The position numbers were made by a program, and so were the translations under genes. The notes beneath the pieces are model-generated. The model saw only the letters and a list, made by a program, of their open reading frames with translations, searched no databases and was not told where the DNA came from. DNA of 64,000 bases from Lepidodermella squamata. Lineage: Eukaryota > Gastrotricha. The stretch lies in assembly GCA_047495785.1 (NCBI GenBank), contig JBLDXI010000004.1:1116001-1180000 (forward strand), written 5' to 3'. Positions 22,569 to 33,775 of the stretch are shown piece by piece (positions within the stretch are counted from its first letter, which is position 1; every line of letters starts with the position of its first letter).

Positions 22569-22680
22569 CCGTATTTGTTCCTATAATAGCCCGGGCCACT
22601 AAAATTTCAACCTCAAAATTTTAAAATTTTGAAATTGAACTTGACCCCTCAACCCTGGGCTACTATTGGAACAAATTCGG
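22569..22680. mobile_element. 112 bp Tc1/mariner-type MITE
   Basis: Nearly a complete hairpin: CCGTATTTGTTCCTATAATAG pairs with CTACTATTGGAACAAATTCGG, with GCCC(G/A)GG next to each. TA flanks both ends (22567-22568 and 22681-22682). Size, TA target and ends match miniature Tc1/mariner elements. A diverged relative of one end may lie at 7580-7605 (TACCGTATTTCATCCAATAG). Confidence 0.8.
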
Positions 22681-23170
22681 TATCATTTGTTTTCCTATTT
22701 ACCTATAAAAAAAAACCTTACTCCCCTGGGATAGCATCGAAGACACTATAGGCTTTAAGTTTTACGGAAATTCTTACATTTTTCGATAAAGCATAAGCCC
22801 TCACGTTATCAAAATTGTGGTTTGGGAAATGCTATCAACAACCCCCTTTAGAGCTGGGTCTAGTCGGATCACTGACCGATCCGCAACTGCTAAACGAATC
22901 GACAAAATAGAAAAATCTTATTATTTCAGATTTGCGTACACTATTTTGGAATTTATTTCTATTGGCAGACACTTTCTAGTCAAGAAGAAATACCGGAGGA
23001 CAGGAGCTCTGCTGTTGCAATGATCGCAGATTCGCCTAATCTTCTTCACCGATGCGATTAAATTTGATCGGAACTCATTCAATCATTTCAATTTATTATG
23101 TAAGCGTTCTCTTCAAACACATCACACGAATACTTTTCGACGGAAAATATCACAACACATTTTAGCAATG

Positions 23171-26100
23171 TTAGAACCTTTCGCATAACACGCCATCTCC
23201 TTGCGCATCACACGGCATTGATATAAAGTAAACACCACTCTCCCTACGTATCATGACAACACACAGCAGATCCAGAGATTTTATATCCCAACGGCTTTCA
23301 ACGTCAATGAAAGTTGAACCGTCGTCCCATGTTAGCACGTTGTTTAGCACGGAAAGAGCGACCCAGAATGAATATCTGATCTGCCCACTGATCAATTGAC
23401 TTGCTCTGGTCCACTCATCGTTTGTTCGAATTGTTGCCAACGTTGCATTTCGCTCGACGCATATCGGTGAAGCGTCACTCTTAAAACTCCCAGCCGGTGT
23501 TGAAATGATAAAGTAACTCTTTACCGCGGCCTTGCAACTGTTCTCGTCGGCATACTTGACATTGGCCGGAATTCGAACGTCAGCAGCCGCATTGCAGCCA
23601 GTTGTTTCCAGCACGCATTTAACTGACGCGTCACTTTTAGCGACGCAGCGGACGTAGGACACCTGCAAGAGAGAATCCTTAGGGGAAATTCTTACGTCGG
23701 TACCAAATTTCATTTAATGCAGTACCTTCTTAGGTTTTAACTGGTTAGGGTCAGGTTAGGGTTAGAGTTGAAGGCTTGGTGTTAAAATTGAGGATTTGAA
23801 ACTGATTGGAATGCTTTTGTACAGAATTCAATGATGTTTGGTACTGAATTCAAAAATTTGGTAATGAAATTAAATCGAGTAAGAGTAGTAATGATAAAGC
23901 AAATTGATAGATTATGATATATCGAGCGGAGCAAGCAACATTTTTGTGAAATCAACGAATAACGAATAACACGCTTGTCCGACTGAGAGGAGAGATTCTC
24001 AATTGCAAAGCTTGACAACCGAATAAAGGCCCAGAAATATTTATAAAAACCGAAAATTTCACCAATTAATGGTGGGCCCTTTTTGACTGACGGCCCCAGG
24101 GCACGTGGCCTCTGTGCCCGTGCATTAATACGGCCCTGCTGAAAATACTTATTCGCCAATTATGATCATTTTCGCAGTGTTTTTTTAAGGGGTTTACAGG
24201 GTTTACAATGTAAACACCGGAAATAGGCGATGTAAACACCGAAATCCAAAACCTGCCAGTGCCTGTAAAGCCTCTTGGTCTGGAAACTTGCTAACTCTCT
24301 CATCTCATGCATTTTCAACGTTAAAATTATCCAAAAATACCTGTAAAATGCTAAATTTTTCTGCTCGCTTCGCTCGCACATGTGTTTACTGCATAAGTGG
24401 ATTCGTTTCTCGCGTCTTTGACTGTGGTCTCCGCCTCACACAATTGATACTACACCGCTACTTCAAATTGGTAAGGCGAATTTTTCGAATTTGATGGTGA
24501 AGATTACTGAGCAATCATTCCTGCGGAGTATCATCGCTCATGAAGTATAAACTGCGATGTTTTCATTAACTTATTTTGAAATATCTTCGTTATTTTCAAG
24601 CAATTTTAGGCTATTCTCAGCCCAAATTCCTGCATAAAATCGAAATTTAAGCTCGCTTCGCTCGCAAATTCTGAAATTTTGTTCTGAAATTTCAGCCGCT
24701 GCTTCTAATAGTTGTAGATAGAAGGCAATGCTGTTTTCGGTATACATTTCCCTCAATTTTATACCGAAAAATTCCGGTACATATAAGGCGGATAGGTGTA
24801 AACACCGAACTGTTTTGGGTAAACACCGAACTTTTTTTTAAAAAAAACACTGATTTTCGATAGTTTCACATCGTATTCGATATTTTTAAAACGATTTCTG
24901 AAGTGGGTACACATGCACGTAGCCTTGACCTTTTCCAAACGTTCTGTGAAATTATATTCACACCCCCATGCCATAATTCACGGAATTTTGAAACTAAGCA
25001 TAAGCCGAGTTCGTCTTACGAATTGAAGGGACTTTTTACCCGTACGATTTATCGACCTACCTTTGGAGCTGCGCGACAGGCTGCGTAATTTTGGCTGAAA
25101 TTTCCACTCGTATAGGAAACAGTCTGCAAAAGAGATGCGTCATACGCAATCTGGAAGACTCGAAATTTATCTAACCGGGGACAGTCCTTGGGAGCAAGTT
25201 GGCGAGTCCTGGCACGGTTCTCCTGCCGCACATCCATAGGCGCTCTAATTTGCAACAAGGGTGAATATCGATTTTACATTATTACATGTTATTACCGCTG
25301 TATTGCATGAAATTTCTGTTGGGTAGGTCACGTTTCCAATCTACATCGCCAAAATGTAAAATATCAGCTCAATTTTGCCGATTAAACGCATAGACTTACT
25401 TTGATTAAAGGATTGGGACAGGTAAGTCCAATGAAGCAGCCTTGGTACGATTTGTCGCTGCCGTAACAATGTACGACATCGACGACTAATTGTAAACCGG
25501 ATACTCGTCAATGAGCAAAACAACAAAATAGATTAAACCAACTTTTGCATAATGCGAACGAGTTATAGGTGGTTCCACCGGGTCCAGCCACCTAAAAATC
25601 AACAAAATAGTGGTGAGTTGAATATAATTTAAATATAGACTTAATAAAGCTGGACATTCCAGTACAACTTCACCTTTCTTGCGAACATCTAGACTTTTTT
25701 AATTTTTATGCAAATATTACGTGAATTTTAATGCTATTGAGGCGACAAAATTCAGCCATGCCTCCAGCTATTTTTATAAAAGGCAGACGCTAAAAATTTC
25801 AGAAATTTTCTCAGCTTTCGGGAATCGACATCCCCTGATTTTTTGAAAATTTTATTTTATTTTCCCCTCAAATTACTAGACCTGGAAAGCTTGTTCTTGT
25901 CCATAATGGGAGCTTTTCGCAGCTTGAGAAAATTTCGTGAACAAACTCACAGTCGAGTTCGGGCAATTCGAGTTGATCGGTATGCAGACAGCAAGCTTAT
26001 TTGTCGTAGGATCAACGCAGCGTTTGTGTGTCCCCTGTAAACAAGTGGAGTGAGCTGACAAAAATGGCAAACAAGAGCTTCAAGCATCAATACCTGAATG

Positions 26101-28715
26101 GCAGCAACACAGGTTTGAAAATTGCTTGCGAAAGAACTTGATCCAATACTTCCAAGCTGAAGAATTGAAAAACTGAGAATTATGGATGAAGGCAGATAGG
26201 AAATGATCATTACATCGTATTTCCCAGTTCCGCTCGGGCATGAATCAAGGCAGCTACCACCCGTAGAAGTGTCATAACACATTTTGATTGACTAATAATG
26301 GAACAATACTTCAAATCCCAGAACGTTTGTTGGAATAAAACTCAACCCCTGCTTCGCAAATTGTTTTCGTCGGAAAGATGGTTTGACTTGATACCTAGGC
26401 GGAGAAACCGAATAAGATGTTAAAATTGCTGATTGATAGGTCTCACATCAGTTCCATCGCAGGAAACTGAAGCTGGCGTGCATCCGGAGAACGAAGACCC
26501 AGCCGAGCTAAAACAGCGTCGATGAGGGAAATAAGACTGAGGGGCTGATAAAACACGAATTAAGACTGAAAAATGCGATTGAAAACATTTTGAACGAACC
26601 AGATTCGCATTCACCAAGGTTTGGAAACGTGACGCCAGTCGAAAATTCGCTTGTTGTACCACCCGAGCAGTTTTTAGTGCCATCAGTAGGGATGCATTTC
26701 ACGAGAGCATACGTTTGCGAATTCAGGCAAAACCTGTGCGGTTTCTATGAAATTCCAAATACATAGAAAAGTAATGAGACAGCAAATTAGTACTGTGTAT
26801 TCCGCAAGAAAACTGAGGCATTGAGCATAATTAGTCTTGAAATCGTTAAGGCTGTTGAAAGTTGCCACCTGAGAGTAAAAGAAAATTGGCGTAATTGGCG
26901 AAAATTAAGAGAAGGAAAGATGGCCAACCAGACTCATGGGCGATCTGCAAATGCCGCGGCAAGCAAATGTCGAGCCAGATTTGCATAGAGCTGCGGGCTT
27001 AGAAAAGATTGAACGAGGTAGATACAGCGGCGTAACTAGGTCTACCAAACTGGTGGGGCCAGCCTTGGGGCCAGCACATCTTTTCCACGTATTTGCGCCC
27101 CCGAATTTTTCAGACCAAAGGGTCCCCCCTGTGGTACCCTGAGTGGATTTTTCCAGCTGGTGGGGCCGGTGCCCCCCCTGCCCCCCCCCCCCCCTCCTTA
27201 GTTACGCCCCTGGGTAGATAAGGCCAAAAAACAGGAAAGCAGGTCTCACCCCAGCAGAACAATGCTTCTTGTCAACATAGACTCCACCGCTGAAAGCCTG
27301 AATTTCAAATGACAATATCTAGGCTATTATCTTCGAATGAAAATGTTATTAACCTGTGATTGAGTGGCATTACAGCCTGGCACAGCCAACATGCAGCCAG
27401 CGAATGAGCGATCCGACGTCGAAAAGCAGCGAACATGAGGCGAAAAGTCTTGGCTTCTGGCGCCTGGGAATACATAATAATAGCTGAATTGATGATGCTG
27501 ATTGAATGACGCAAACCTCCAATTTGTAATAGGCACTCGTTCATACTAAATATCGGGATCACTTCACGCTGAAAATAATATTAAAAAATTAAAAAATAAT
27601 TCATGAAATTAAAAAGGTAAATTAAAGAGCCATGTGATCGAAGTAAATGTTTTTACTGAAAGCCGAAATCAAATTAATTATGTCGTTTTGAGCTAATAAA
27701 TATTTAGATTTCACGGTTTTTCGGTACATTTTTAATTAATATTTAAGATTCCATAATTTATGAACCAAATTATCCAATTTATCAAAATTTATTTCAATTT
27801 CCTGTTTGACCTCATTTAGGACAACTCTTTGTCAAATTTGAATAAACTTTGGCGTTTGGCTGAAAACGACAAAATCTGGCAAAGATTTAAGATAAAATCG
27901 ATGTCCTGCTCGGGGCATAATTTAAAATTGTTTATAATTGATGAAATAACATAAAATTATAAACAAACTTGTAACAAATTGTAACAAAATTGTAAAAATT
28001 CAAACATTTTATCAGTGATACAATTTTTAAATTGTTGATGAAAATAAAAATATAATGGACATAATGATCCCAATCTCACCCAGCCAGTAGGACAAGTGCT
28101 TTCATAAGGCACGCAGGTCTGAGCTGAATTATTGGCGCATTTCCTTGCCGGGTTTTCCTATGAGAATAACATGGAAGCAATTCGAATTTAGTGAACATCA
28201 TATTGGGAAATACCATGTAAGGCCGAGTTTTATTGAAGCATTCATCGTAACGCAGCTTGAAAGCCAAACCAGTAAAATTGAGGTGCTGTAACAAAAAATT
28301 GAAATAGAATCCAGCCATGATTGAAAACTTATCAATAATCAACCGGAATTTCGTCCTTGGAACAAGATACGATTTGAGGCAGGCATTTCAACGTGAAAAG
28401 CTTCGGGTTGAAGCAGCTGCGGGCTGACTGAAATACATTTATTGAATAAATTTGGAATCGAATATGTTTAATCAACCTACGCCTTGTTTACAACCGGCAA
28501 AATCCGGAAATGATGGGCCCAACTATTGGTGAAAAATTGATTAAAACATGGATAAAACACCGCAGGCTCAGTACCTGGACTTCTTCGAATAGATAGCAGT
28601 CCTCTTTACAGTCGATAAATGCGTCGTTCCATCGCGAGATGCATCGCTTATAATAGCAGTCAACGCTGCTAAAAGCGATGGTGACAAACAGAAAAGCTTT
28701 GAAAAGTCGCTCCAT
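23171..28715 (-). CDS. M1: secreted twelve-repeat (4-Cys) C-type lectin-domain protein, 22 exons
   Basis: About 696 residues. Exons in gene order: 28715-28575, 28522-28481, 28427-28344, 28285-28214, 28157-28080, 27568-27517, 27463-27354, 27297-27250, 26997-26929, 26868-26794, 26744-26600, 26544-26447, 26394-26347, 26291-26214, 26156-26094, 26034-25951, 25591-25543, 25485-25400, 25340-25296, 25244-25176, 25123-25061 and 23662-23171. All joints keep phase with GT donors and AG acceptors. Exon 1 encodes a signal peptide (MERLFKAFLFVTIAFSS) and the opening KRCISRWNDAFIDC. About twelve four-Cys repeats follow, then a CTLD (SFWVALSVLNNVLTWDDGS ... GVLCERF) closest to that of gene I. The repeat number is roughly twice that of the array genes. 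No EPN/QPD triplet is visible, so calcium-dependent sugar binding is doubtful. Introns hold two MITEs. Confidence 0.85.
24175..24852. mobile_element. 678 bp hAT-like element inside the last intron of M1
   Basis: CAGTGTTTTTTTAAGGGG at the left pairs with the right end TTTTTTTTAAAAAAAACACTG. Both subterminal parts carry repeated GTAAACACCG. ATTTTCG is repeated at 24168-24174 and 24853-24859. Inside, GCTCGCTTCGCTCGC occurs twice. The exact length of the duplication (7 or 8) is uncertain. Confidence 0.7.
27025..27212. mobile_element. 188 bp hAT MITE with perfect 8-bp target duplication, in M1 intron 8
   Basis: The ends are CAGCGGCGTAACTAGG and CCTTAGTTACGCCCCTG. GGTAGATA is repeated exactly at 27017-27024 and 27213-27220. 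The interior has the core CCAAAGGGTCCCCCCTGTGG and a run of about 16 C near the right end. Insertion left the flanking exons and splice sites of M1 intact. Confidence 0.92.
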
Positions 28716-29179
28716 TATTTTATCAATGGCTGAAAAATGGATGAATGATAGGTAAAACTTTTTTTAAAGTAGTGGTGCTACGGTCACACAAGTATGGGGA
28801 GCGGCGCTCATTTTCTGGAAACGCGTGTGAACCCGTGTCCTTGAACCAGAAAATGTACCCAATTTGATACGGCTCCTACAAGGTTAAAATGATTCAAAAG
28901 CGTAACGAATATTGGTTCGTATTTGCAATCGGCGGGGTCTAAAGTTCATCTATTTTTAGCAAGGTGCGTCCAGACGGATTTTTTGTAGTTACATTTGTAA
29001 ACGTTTAGATTGAACCTGGAAAAAGCATTTTTGTCTTGTTCCGGATTATTTCCATTCAAAATGAATCAAGATGTTTTTTTATTTCGAGCGTCTTTTACAG
29101 ATAATTTCTTGGGAAACTTTTCGCTGCGAACTGGCTACGTCTTTTTTGGCTTGCTAACATATTTCCCATTTCACAAACA
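28716..29179. other. Upstream region of M1; nothing specific recognised
   Basis: This should contain the M1 promoter. No TATA box or repeated operator-like motif was identified with confidence. Confidence 0.4.
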
Positions 29180-29545
29180 TTTCAACCTGGAATTTCATTC
29201 CTGCCGTTAAACAATATTGGCTGGGTAATGTGACAGGTCGCCGATAAAAGCTCGAAAGACATAAAGACGGCCGACCACTCCATCATGTTACAAGGGTGAA
29301 AATGATAGATTAGGAGGATCAGCGATGGGACGTCTCAAGCATATCAAGGAAATTTTGATTTTCCACATGAAGGCGCCGGAATCGAGAGCGAAAAGGAAAA
29401 AGAACGCTGGACATAAGAGCGAAAGACCGAAGGGCGCAGACAGGAGTGCGACATGTGATTTTCGAGATATGGGTACTTGAATGTATTTTTCGGTCCCGAA
29501 TCTCGAATTTAGACCAAGGGGTCCCTCGGAGAGGGTTCTATATAA
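29180..29545. repeat. Duplicated segment, copy 1 (with 38570-38830)
   Basis: Shares long stretches with 38570-38830 in direct orientation: CAACCTGGAATTTCATTC, GGCCGACCACTCCATC, TGTTACAAGGGTGAAAATG, CTCGAGATAGGGGTACTTG-like sequence and GACCAAGGGGTCCCTCG. Internal gaps differ. It is non-coding and probably a dispersed element or a segmental duplication. Confidence 0.65.
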
Positions 29546-29555
29546 TTTTTTTATG

Positions 29556-29800
29556 GAAATTTTGCCGAAAGGGGGATATATCGTTAGCGACGTTGAATAA
29601 CTCGGATTTAGGCTTGTTTACTTCCATTTCAAGGTGATAGGTGACAAGTAAAAAGTCTTTTGTTTTTGCCTCTTCATTCACATTTTAAAAAACCGCTCAT
29701 TACTTGTCACCCGTGACTTTGAAACGGATGTAAACAAGCCTAAATCCGAGTTATTCAACGTCGCTAGCGATATATCCCCCTTTCGGCAAAATTTCCATCT
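29556..29800. repeat. Foldback repeat; half-copy at 34100-34215
   Basis: The left arm ATGGAAATTTTGCCGAAAGG ... AACTCGGATTTAGGCTTG ... GTGACAAGTA is the reverse complement of the right arm at about 29693-29800. The two arms flank a short AT-rich centre. The right-arm type sequence recurs at about 34100-34215 (TTTGCCTCTTCATTCAC, TATCCGAGTTATTCAACG), showing a dispersed family. Confidence 0.75.
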
Positions 29801-30520
29801 TCTACACTGTATTCAATATCAAGGTCATTCAAGATGTTGCCATGTTGACGAAAACCGCCTTGATTGCCTACAGTGTAGTGGGTAACGATTGCATCAGATC
29901 GATGAATCATCAGTGATTTATCGATTTTGAATTGTGAAAAATCCGCCGATTATCCAAATCGATTGAAAAATAGTTTACGTTTTATTGAAGCGACACCTCA
30001 TGTAACTTTATACCTGTTACAGGTGTTTCCCTAGAGGTGAAGCAGCCCTGAAATCCATCATACTACGAGTTATGAGCATCGTGTTCATACTGGCGTATTG
30101 TTAGCTTTTAATTTGGCACAGTTCGTGCCGGAAATTAGTCGCGCCACGCATCAAGACTTTTCATCTCTCCGATGCCAACAGGTATTGCAGGTGTTGCCCT
30201 TTACCTATTGTTGCCTGTTAAGGCTGGTAAAATGATGTGATAAAAAATGATGAAAAAATGGACACAGGCCAAGTGGCGCGTTAGGAATACCGCGCATCAA
30301 ATCAAATTTGACAGCGCCTCACTTTGTTGCATCATAAAGGACGAGACGCCGCGCGCACACAAAGGCGCCGCTTTTAGGCGCGCGTCAGTTACAAAGGCTG
30401 TGCGCAGCCAACAATTGAAATTTTGAACTTGTAGTGCATTCATGTTTTATTTCAGTTTTATTTTCATCGTGTTTGAATCTCGTTACCAGATTCATTTTTA
30501 AATGAATATCTTTATTATTT

Positions 30521-30556
30521 CATATCATCATCATCATCATCATCATCGCCATCATC
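30521..30556. repeat. (CAT)n microsatellite
   Basis: Nine to ten CAT/ATC units with one CGC interruption, downstream of the 3' end of the MULE transposase. Confidence 0.85.
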
Positions 30557-30634
30557 GGACGGTTGGTTATTTTGTTGCCCCATTTTATTTCATTGCGACG
30601 TATTCGGCTATATTTCTGAAAAATTCAGCGTTGC

Positions 30635-31937
30635 TCAAACATGACAGCAAGTGCTACTATTTTTCCCTTCATGATAAACAATTTCTTTGTCATGCCATAA
30701 TAGAGCATCAGCCCAACGAGTATCGTTTATCACGGGGACTAGGCGAAACGGTTTCTGATTAATATTAGCAGGGTCTCGATCATGAGACCAAGAAACAAGC
30801 ATGACTTTCATTACTAATCTGATAAAATCGGGGATGGGCAACCGGTGGCGAAACGTGGAGTCGCGTTTTATGACCTCATTTATGGCTTCAATTGCATTGT
30901 TTGTTGATGGTAGACCACTCGCCAAGCCTTCTTAGAAAGGCCTCGACAACAGGTCGTTAACTGTAGCCTGGAACCAATTAAGGAAAGCAGCCGTTTCCGG
31001 GTAAACACGCCACTTGTTGACAAACAGCTCGACCGCTCGTTCAAACATCGCGCCGGACACCTGCAGGGTGCACAAATCCAGACGCACCTTGTCGCGCAGC
31101 TCTATCTTGATTGACGAGAGCTTCTTGTCAGCAGTTCGCACCACATGTGCCCAGCAGTTCGCCTGTAGCACCTGGCCAAAGACGGTAATAATCGCATCCG
31201 AAATAGCGGCGGCGCCGTCGCGCACAGCAACGGACGGCGGTGGCATAGCATTTCTTGTTAATTAACCGGGGTTTGATACAAAATTTGCAAAAAAAGTCAA
31301 AATAAAATACCAAACATTTTGTCTTAGCTCGATTCGACTATCCTGAAAAGGTCAGCGTAGTCATCGCTAGTTTCGCCTGATACAACCGCGAGGGCAATAG
31401 GGTGGAACGTGTTGTCCTTCCTAATGTTGCGAAGATCACGAAGTTCTCGGATTTTGTTCAAAACAACGGTCGGCAAACCGCGAGTTGACCAAGCTTGATG
31501 AGTATGCGGCTTCATATTTGTGTAAATTGATACTCGAACGCTGCCATGGTGACGGACTTCTCGAACCCTCGCGTGGCACGTGACATCCTTGTCGCGACCC
31601 CTACCCCCGCATGGGCAGTAGTAGTCATGACACTCGCCCTCATAGTTGTCGGACGGCTGTCGTTCGCGGGGCCACTTTTTTTGCAGTAATTTGCAGGTTT
31701 ACTTCCAGCAAAATTTGCAAAATATCAGCTATCAGCGGCTTCTTCTTGAGATCGACACACTTTTTCCAGGCACCAAGTTTCTTGCTTCGGAGCCTGCGAC
31801 TCATCTCGGTTATCTTGGTCGTTGTCATTTTGATCATAATTGCTGCTTGAATCTTCCTCCTGCTCATCGGTTTCTTCCTCTTCACCCTCGTTCTTATCAA
31901 GGGCTTCTTCCTCATACGAGTAAAAACTTTCATCCAT
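30635..31937 (-). pseudogene. MULE (Mutator-like) transposase, decayed
   Basis: The minus-strand start at 31937 gives an acidic N-terminus (MDESFYSYEEEALDKNEGEE). A different frame then gives a Cys/His cluster (GECHDYYCPCGGRG, VTCHARVREVRHHG, MKPHTHQ) like the FLYWCH/WRKY-GCM fingers that precede MULE cores. The core has FHPIALAVVSGETSDDYADL, then VRDGAAAISDAI and NCWAHVVRTADKK, matching the D...C-x-W-H region of MULE transposases. The C-terminal part has LPSTNNAIEAINEVIKRD. Damage: a frame change between the acidic leader and finger (possibly an intron near 31700), a break at 31247-31323 that may be an intron, and an in-frame TAA at 30932-30934. No terminal inverted repeats were found. Confidence 0.75.
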
Positions 31938-32209
31938 GGTTAGCGAACGATTTTATTAGCGCGAATAAAACTTAATGAAAGTGCGACAATCACTTTAGTT
32001 ATTGCTACTGCCACACCACCTGCTGCGGCGCAACTCACACTTGCGCGGCGGATTAGGCGATCGTGCTACTGTTCACCGTCCATTGCTACTTGACACGCGC
32101 ATCTGCTACAGTTTATTATTTACTGCTACGCTCACTCTGCTACGCTTCTCATTTTTCTGCTACGCTCGCTCAGCTACCCATATAAATTACGTCAGCGATA
32201 ATAATGACC

Positions 32210-32480
32210 TCGAATAATTAAGCGTAAAACGAATGATAATTAGACCCACATTTTCTGCGTAAAATTTGCCGAGTAAAATTGAAACGAATTTTAAGCTTAA
32301 ATAATTTATCTTTTACGCTTAGACAAACAATTTACAAACAATTTAAGCTTAAACATTTTCGCGCAATTTTAGGGGTAAAATCACGCACCTACGATTTTAA
32401 GCGTAAAAGCAAGACAATTTAGGGGTAAATTATTCGAAATTCGCTTACGCTTAAAATTATGCGCATTTACGCCTATCTCT
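32210..32480. repeat. Cluster of TTTAAGCGTAAA / TTTACGCTTAAA motifs
   Basis: About ten related words (AAGCGTAAAA, GCGTAAAATTTG, TTTAAGCTTAAA, TTTTACGCTTAG, TTAGGGGTAAA, TTACGCTTAAAATTA) occur in both orientations within 270 bp. The spacing is irregular. It resembles subterminal transposase-binding arrays of hAT or MULE elements and lies just upstream of the MULE gene. Confidence 0.7.
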
Positions 32481-32818
32481 CAGTGAGGCTCTTATTGTTT
32501 TTGTTGCGTCACTCAATTGAGGTGACTACGAGGTGAGGTCTAATAAAATAACTCTCACAATTCCCCTCTGTCAGATTCTTAAAAGACTGTAATTAGGGCC
32601 CTTTCTATACGGCACGTCTCAATTTTTGTAGCAATCAAATTGATACTTGCTCGAGGTTATACTTCTTATGTTCTGTGTTTTATGTTAAAGTAAGAGTCCG
32701 CCACGCATGAGAGCAAGCTGTTTGATTTATTCATCCGACTCAGAGTGGCGATCAACTTGAATTAAGAAAACTGATTATCGCATATTTATTCATACTTTCA
32801 CAGTTGTCGACAATATCC

Positions 32819-33775
32819 TCAATGTTGCTCAATGTTGAGGTTTCTGTTTGATCCGGACGAGCAGAATAATAAACGTTTGATCCGAACGTTTGCCCTTTCG
32901 AGAATTTCGAGTGTTTTCCGCTTGTCGTCAGGTGTAACACCGTTTTTTACATTGTTAGCGTAGTACAGAGCAGTTTGATTATATTTGTTTACGGCGTTGA
33001 TATCAGTTCGAGAATTCTTTATCAGCACATCGACCACAGCAGGATGGCCATGATATGCGGCTATCATCAAAGGGGTCCAGCGATCACCTTTGGTCTTGAC
33101 ATACTCGTAGCCAGCTATGCGTTGAATTACGGATACGAAGGAAGATGTCGCCACACTATTATCCTCGGCAGCGTTAACATCTGCCTTGAACTCGCCAGCC
33201 AGTGTCTTCACCACTTCGACGTGGCCTTTCTGGGCGGCGATGTACAATGGCGTTGTTCCATTCTTGTTGGCAGCGTTAACATTTGCTCTGAACTGGCCTG
33301 CCAGTGTCTTCACCACTTCGACGTGGCCTTTCTCGGCGGCGATGTGCAATGGCGTCCAGCCAATATTCTCGGCAGCGTTAACATCTGCCTTGAACTCGCC
33401 AGCCAGTGTCTTCACCACTTCGACGTGGCCATTCTCAGCAGCGATGTACAATGGCGTTGCTCCATTCTTGTTGGCAGCGTTAACATCTGCTCTGAACTGG
33501 CCAGCCAGTGTCTTCACCACTTCGACGTGGCCATTCCGGGCGGCCATGTACAATGGCGTTGCTCCATTCTTGTTGGCAGCGTTAACATCTGCTCTGAACT
33601 GGCCTGCAAGTGTTTCAACAACGTCATTGCAGCCTTTGCAAGCAGCAAGCCACAACAGATGATCACCGTCCTTGTCTTTGCAGTTCACGCTCAACCCAAG
33701 CTCTTTGTTATTCAGTAGCTTCACTAATTTAGGCAGATCTTTCTTCGCCCACACGCAGTCGATAAGCTCCTAGTT
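32819..33775 (-). CDS. Ankyrin-repeat protein, at least seven repeats
   Basis: The continuous frame gives about 311 residues from a Trp-Ala-Lys-Lys start at 33754. Upstream, ELIDCV extends it to an acceptor-like CTAG at about 33776, so a 5' exon is expected; no ATG exists in this frame ahead of the repeats. Four or five consecutive 33-residue ankyrin units are nearly identical (core HVEVVKTLAGQFRADVNAAN, GATPLYIAA). A diverged unit (WTPLMIAAYHGHPAVVDVL) and a final NQTALYYANN half-unit follow. Ankyrin stacks bind proteins; no catalytic domain is attached. The sharp similarity of units at DNA level points to recent internal duplication or gene conversion. The 5' end is unresolved. Confidence 0.8.

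Noticed and set aside
30502-30762. His-rich + strand frame
   Set aside because: The His run is the CAT microsatellite and the rest is antisense to the MULE transposase.
32975-33718. 247-codon + strand frame with repeated CLHHFDV units
   Set aside because: It is the antisense of the nearly identical ankyrin units; the periodicity is inherited.
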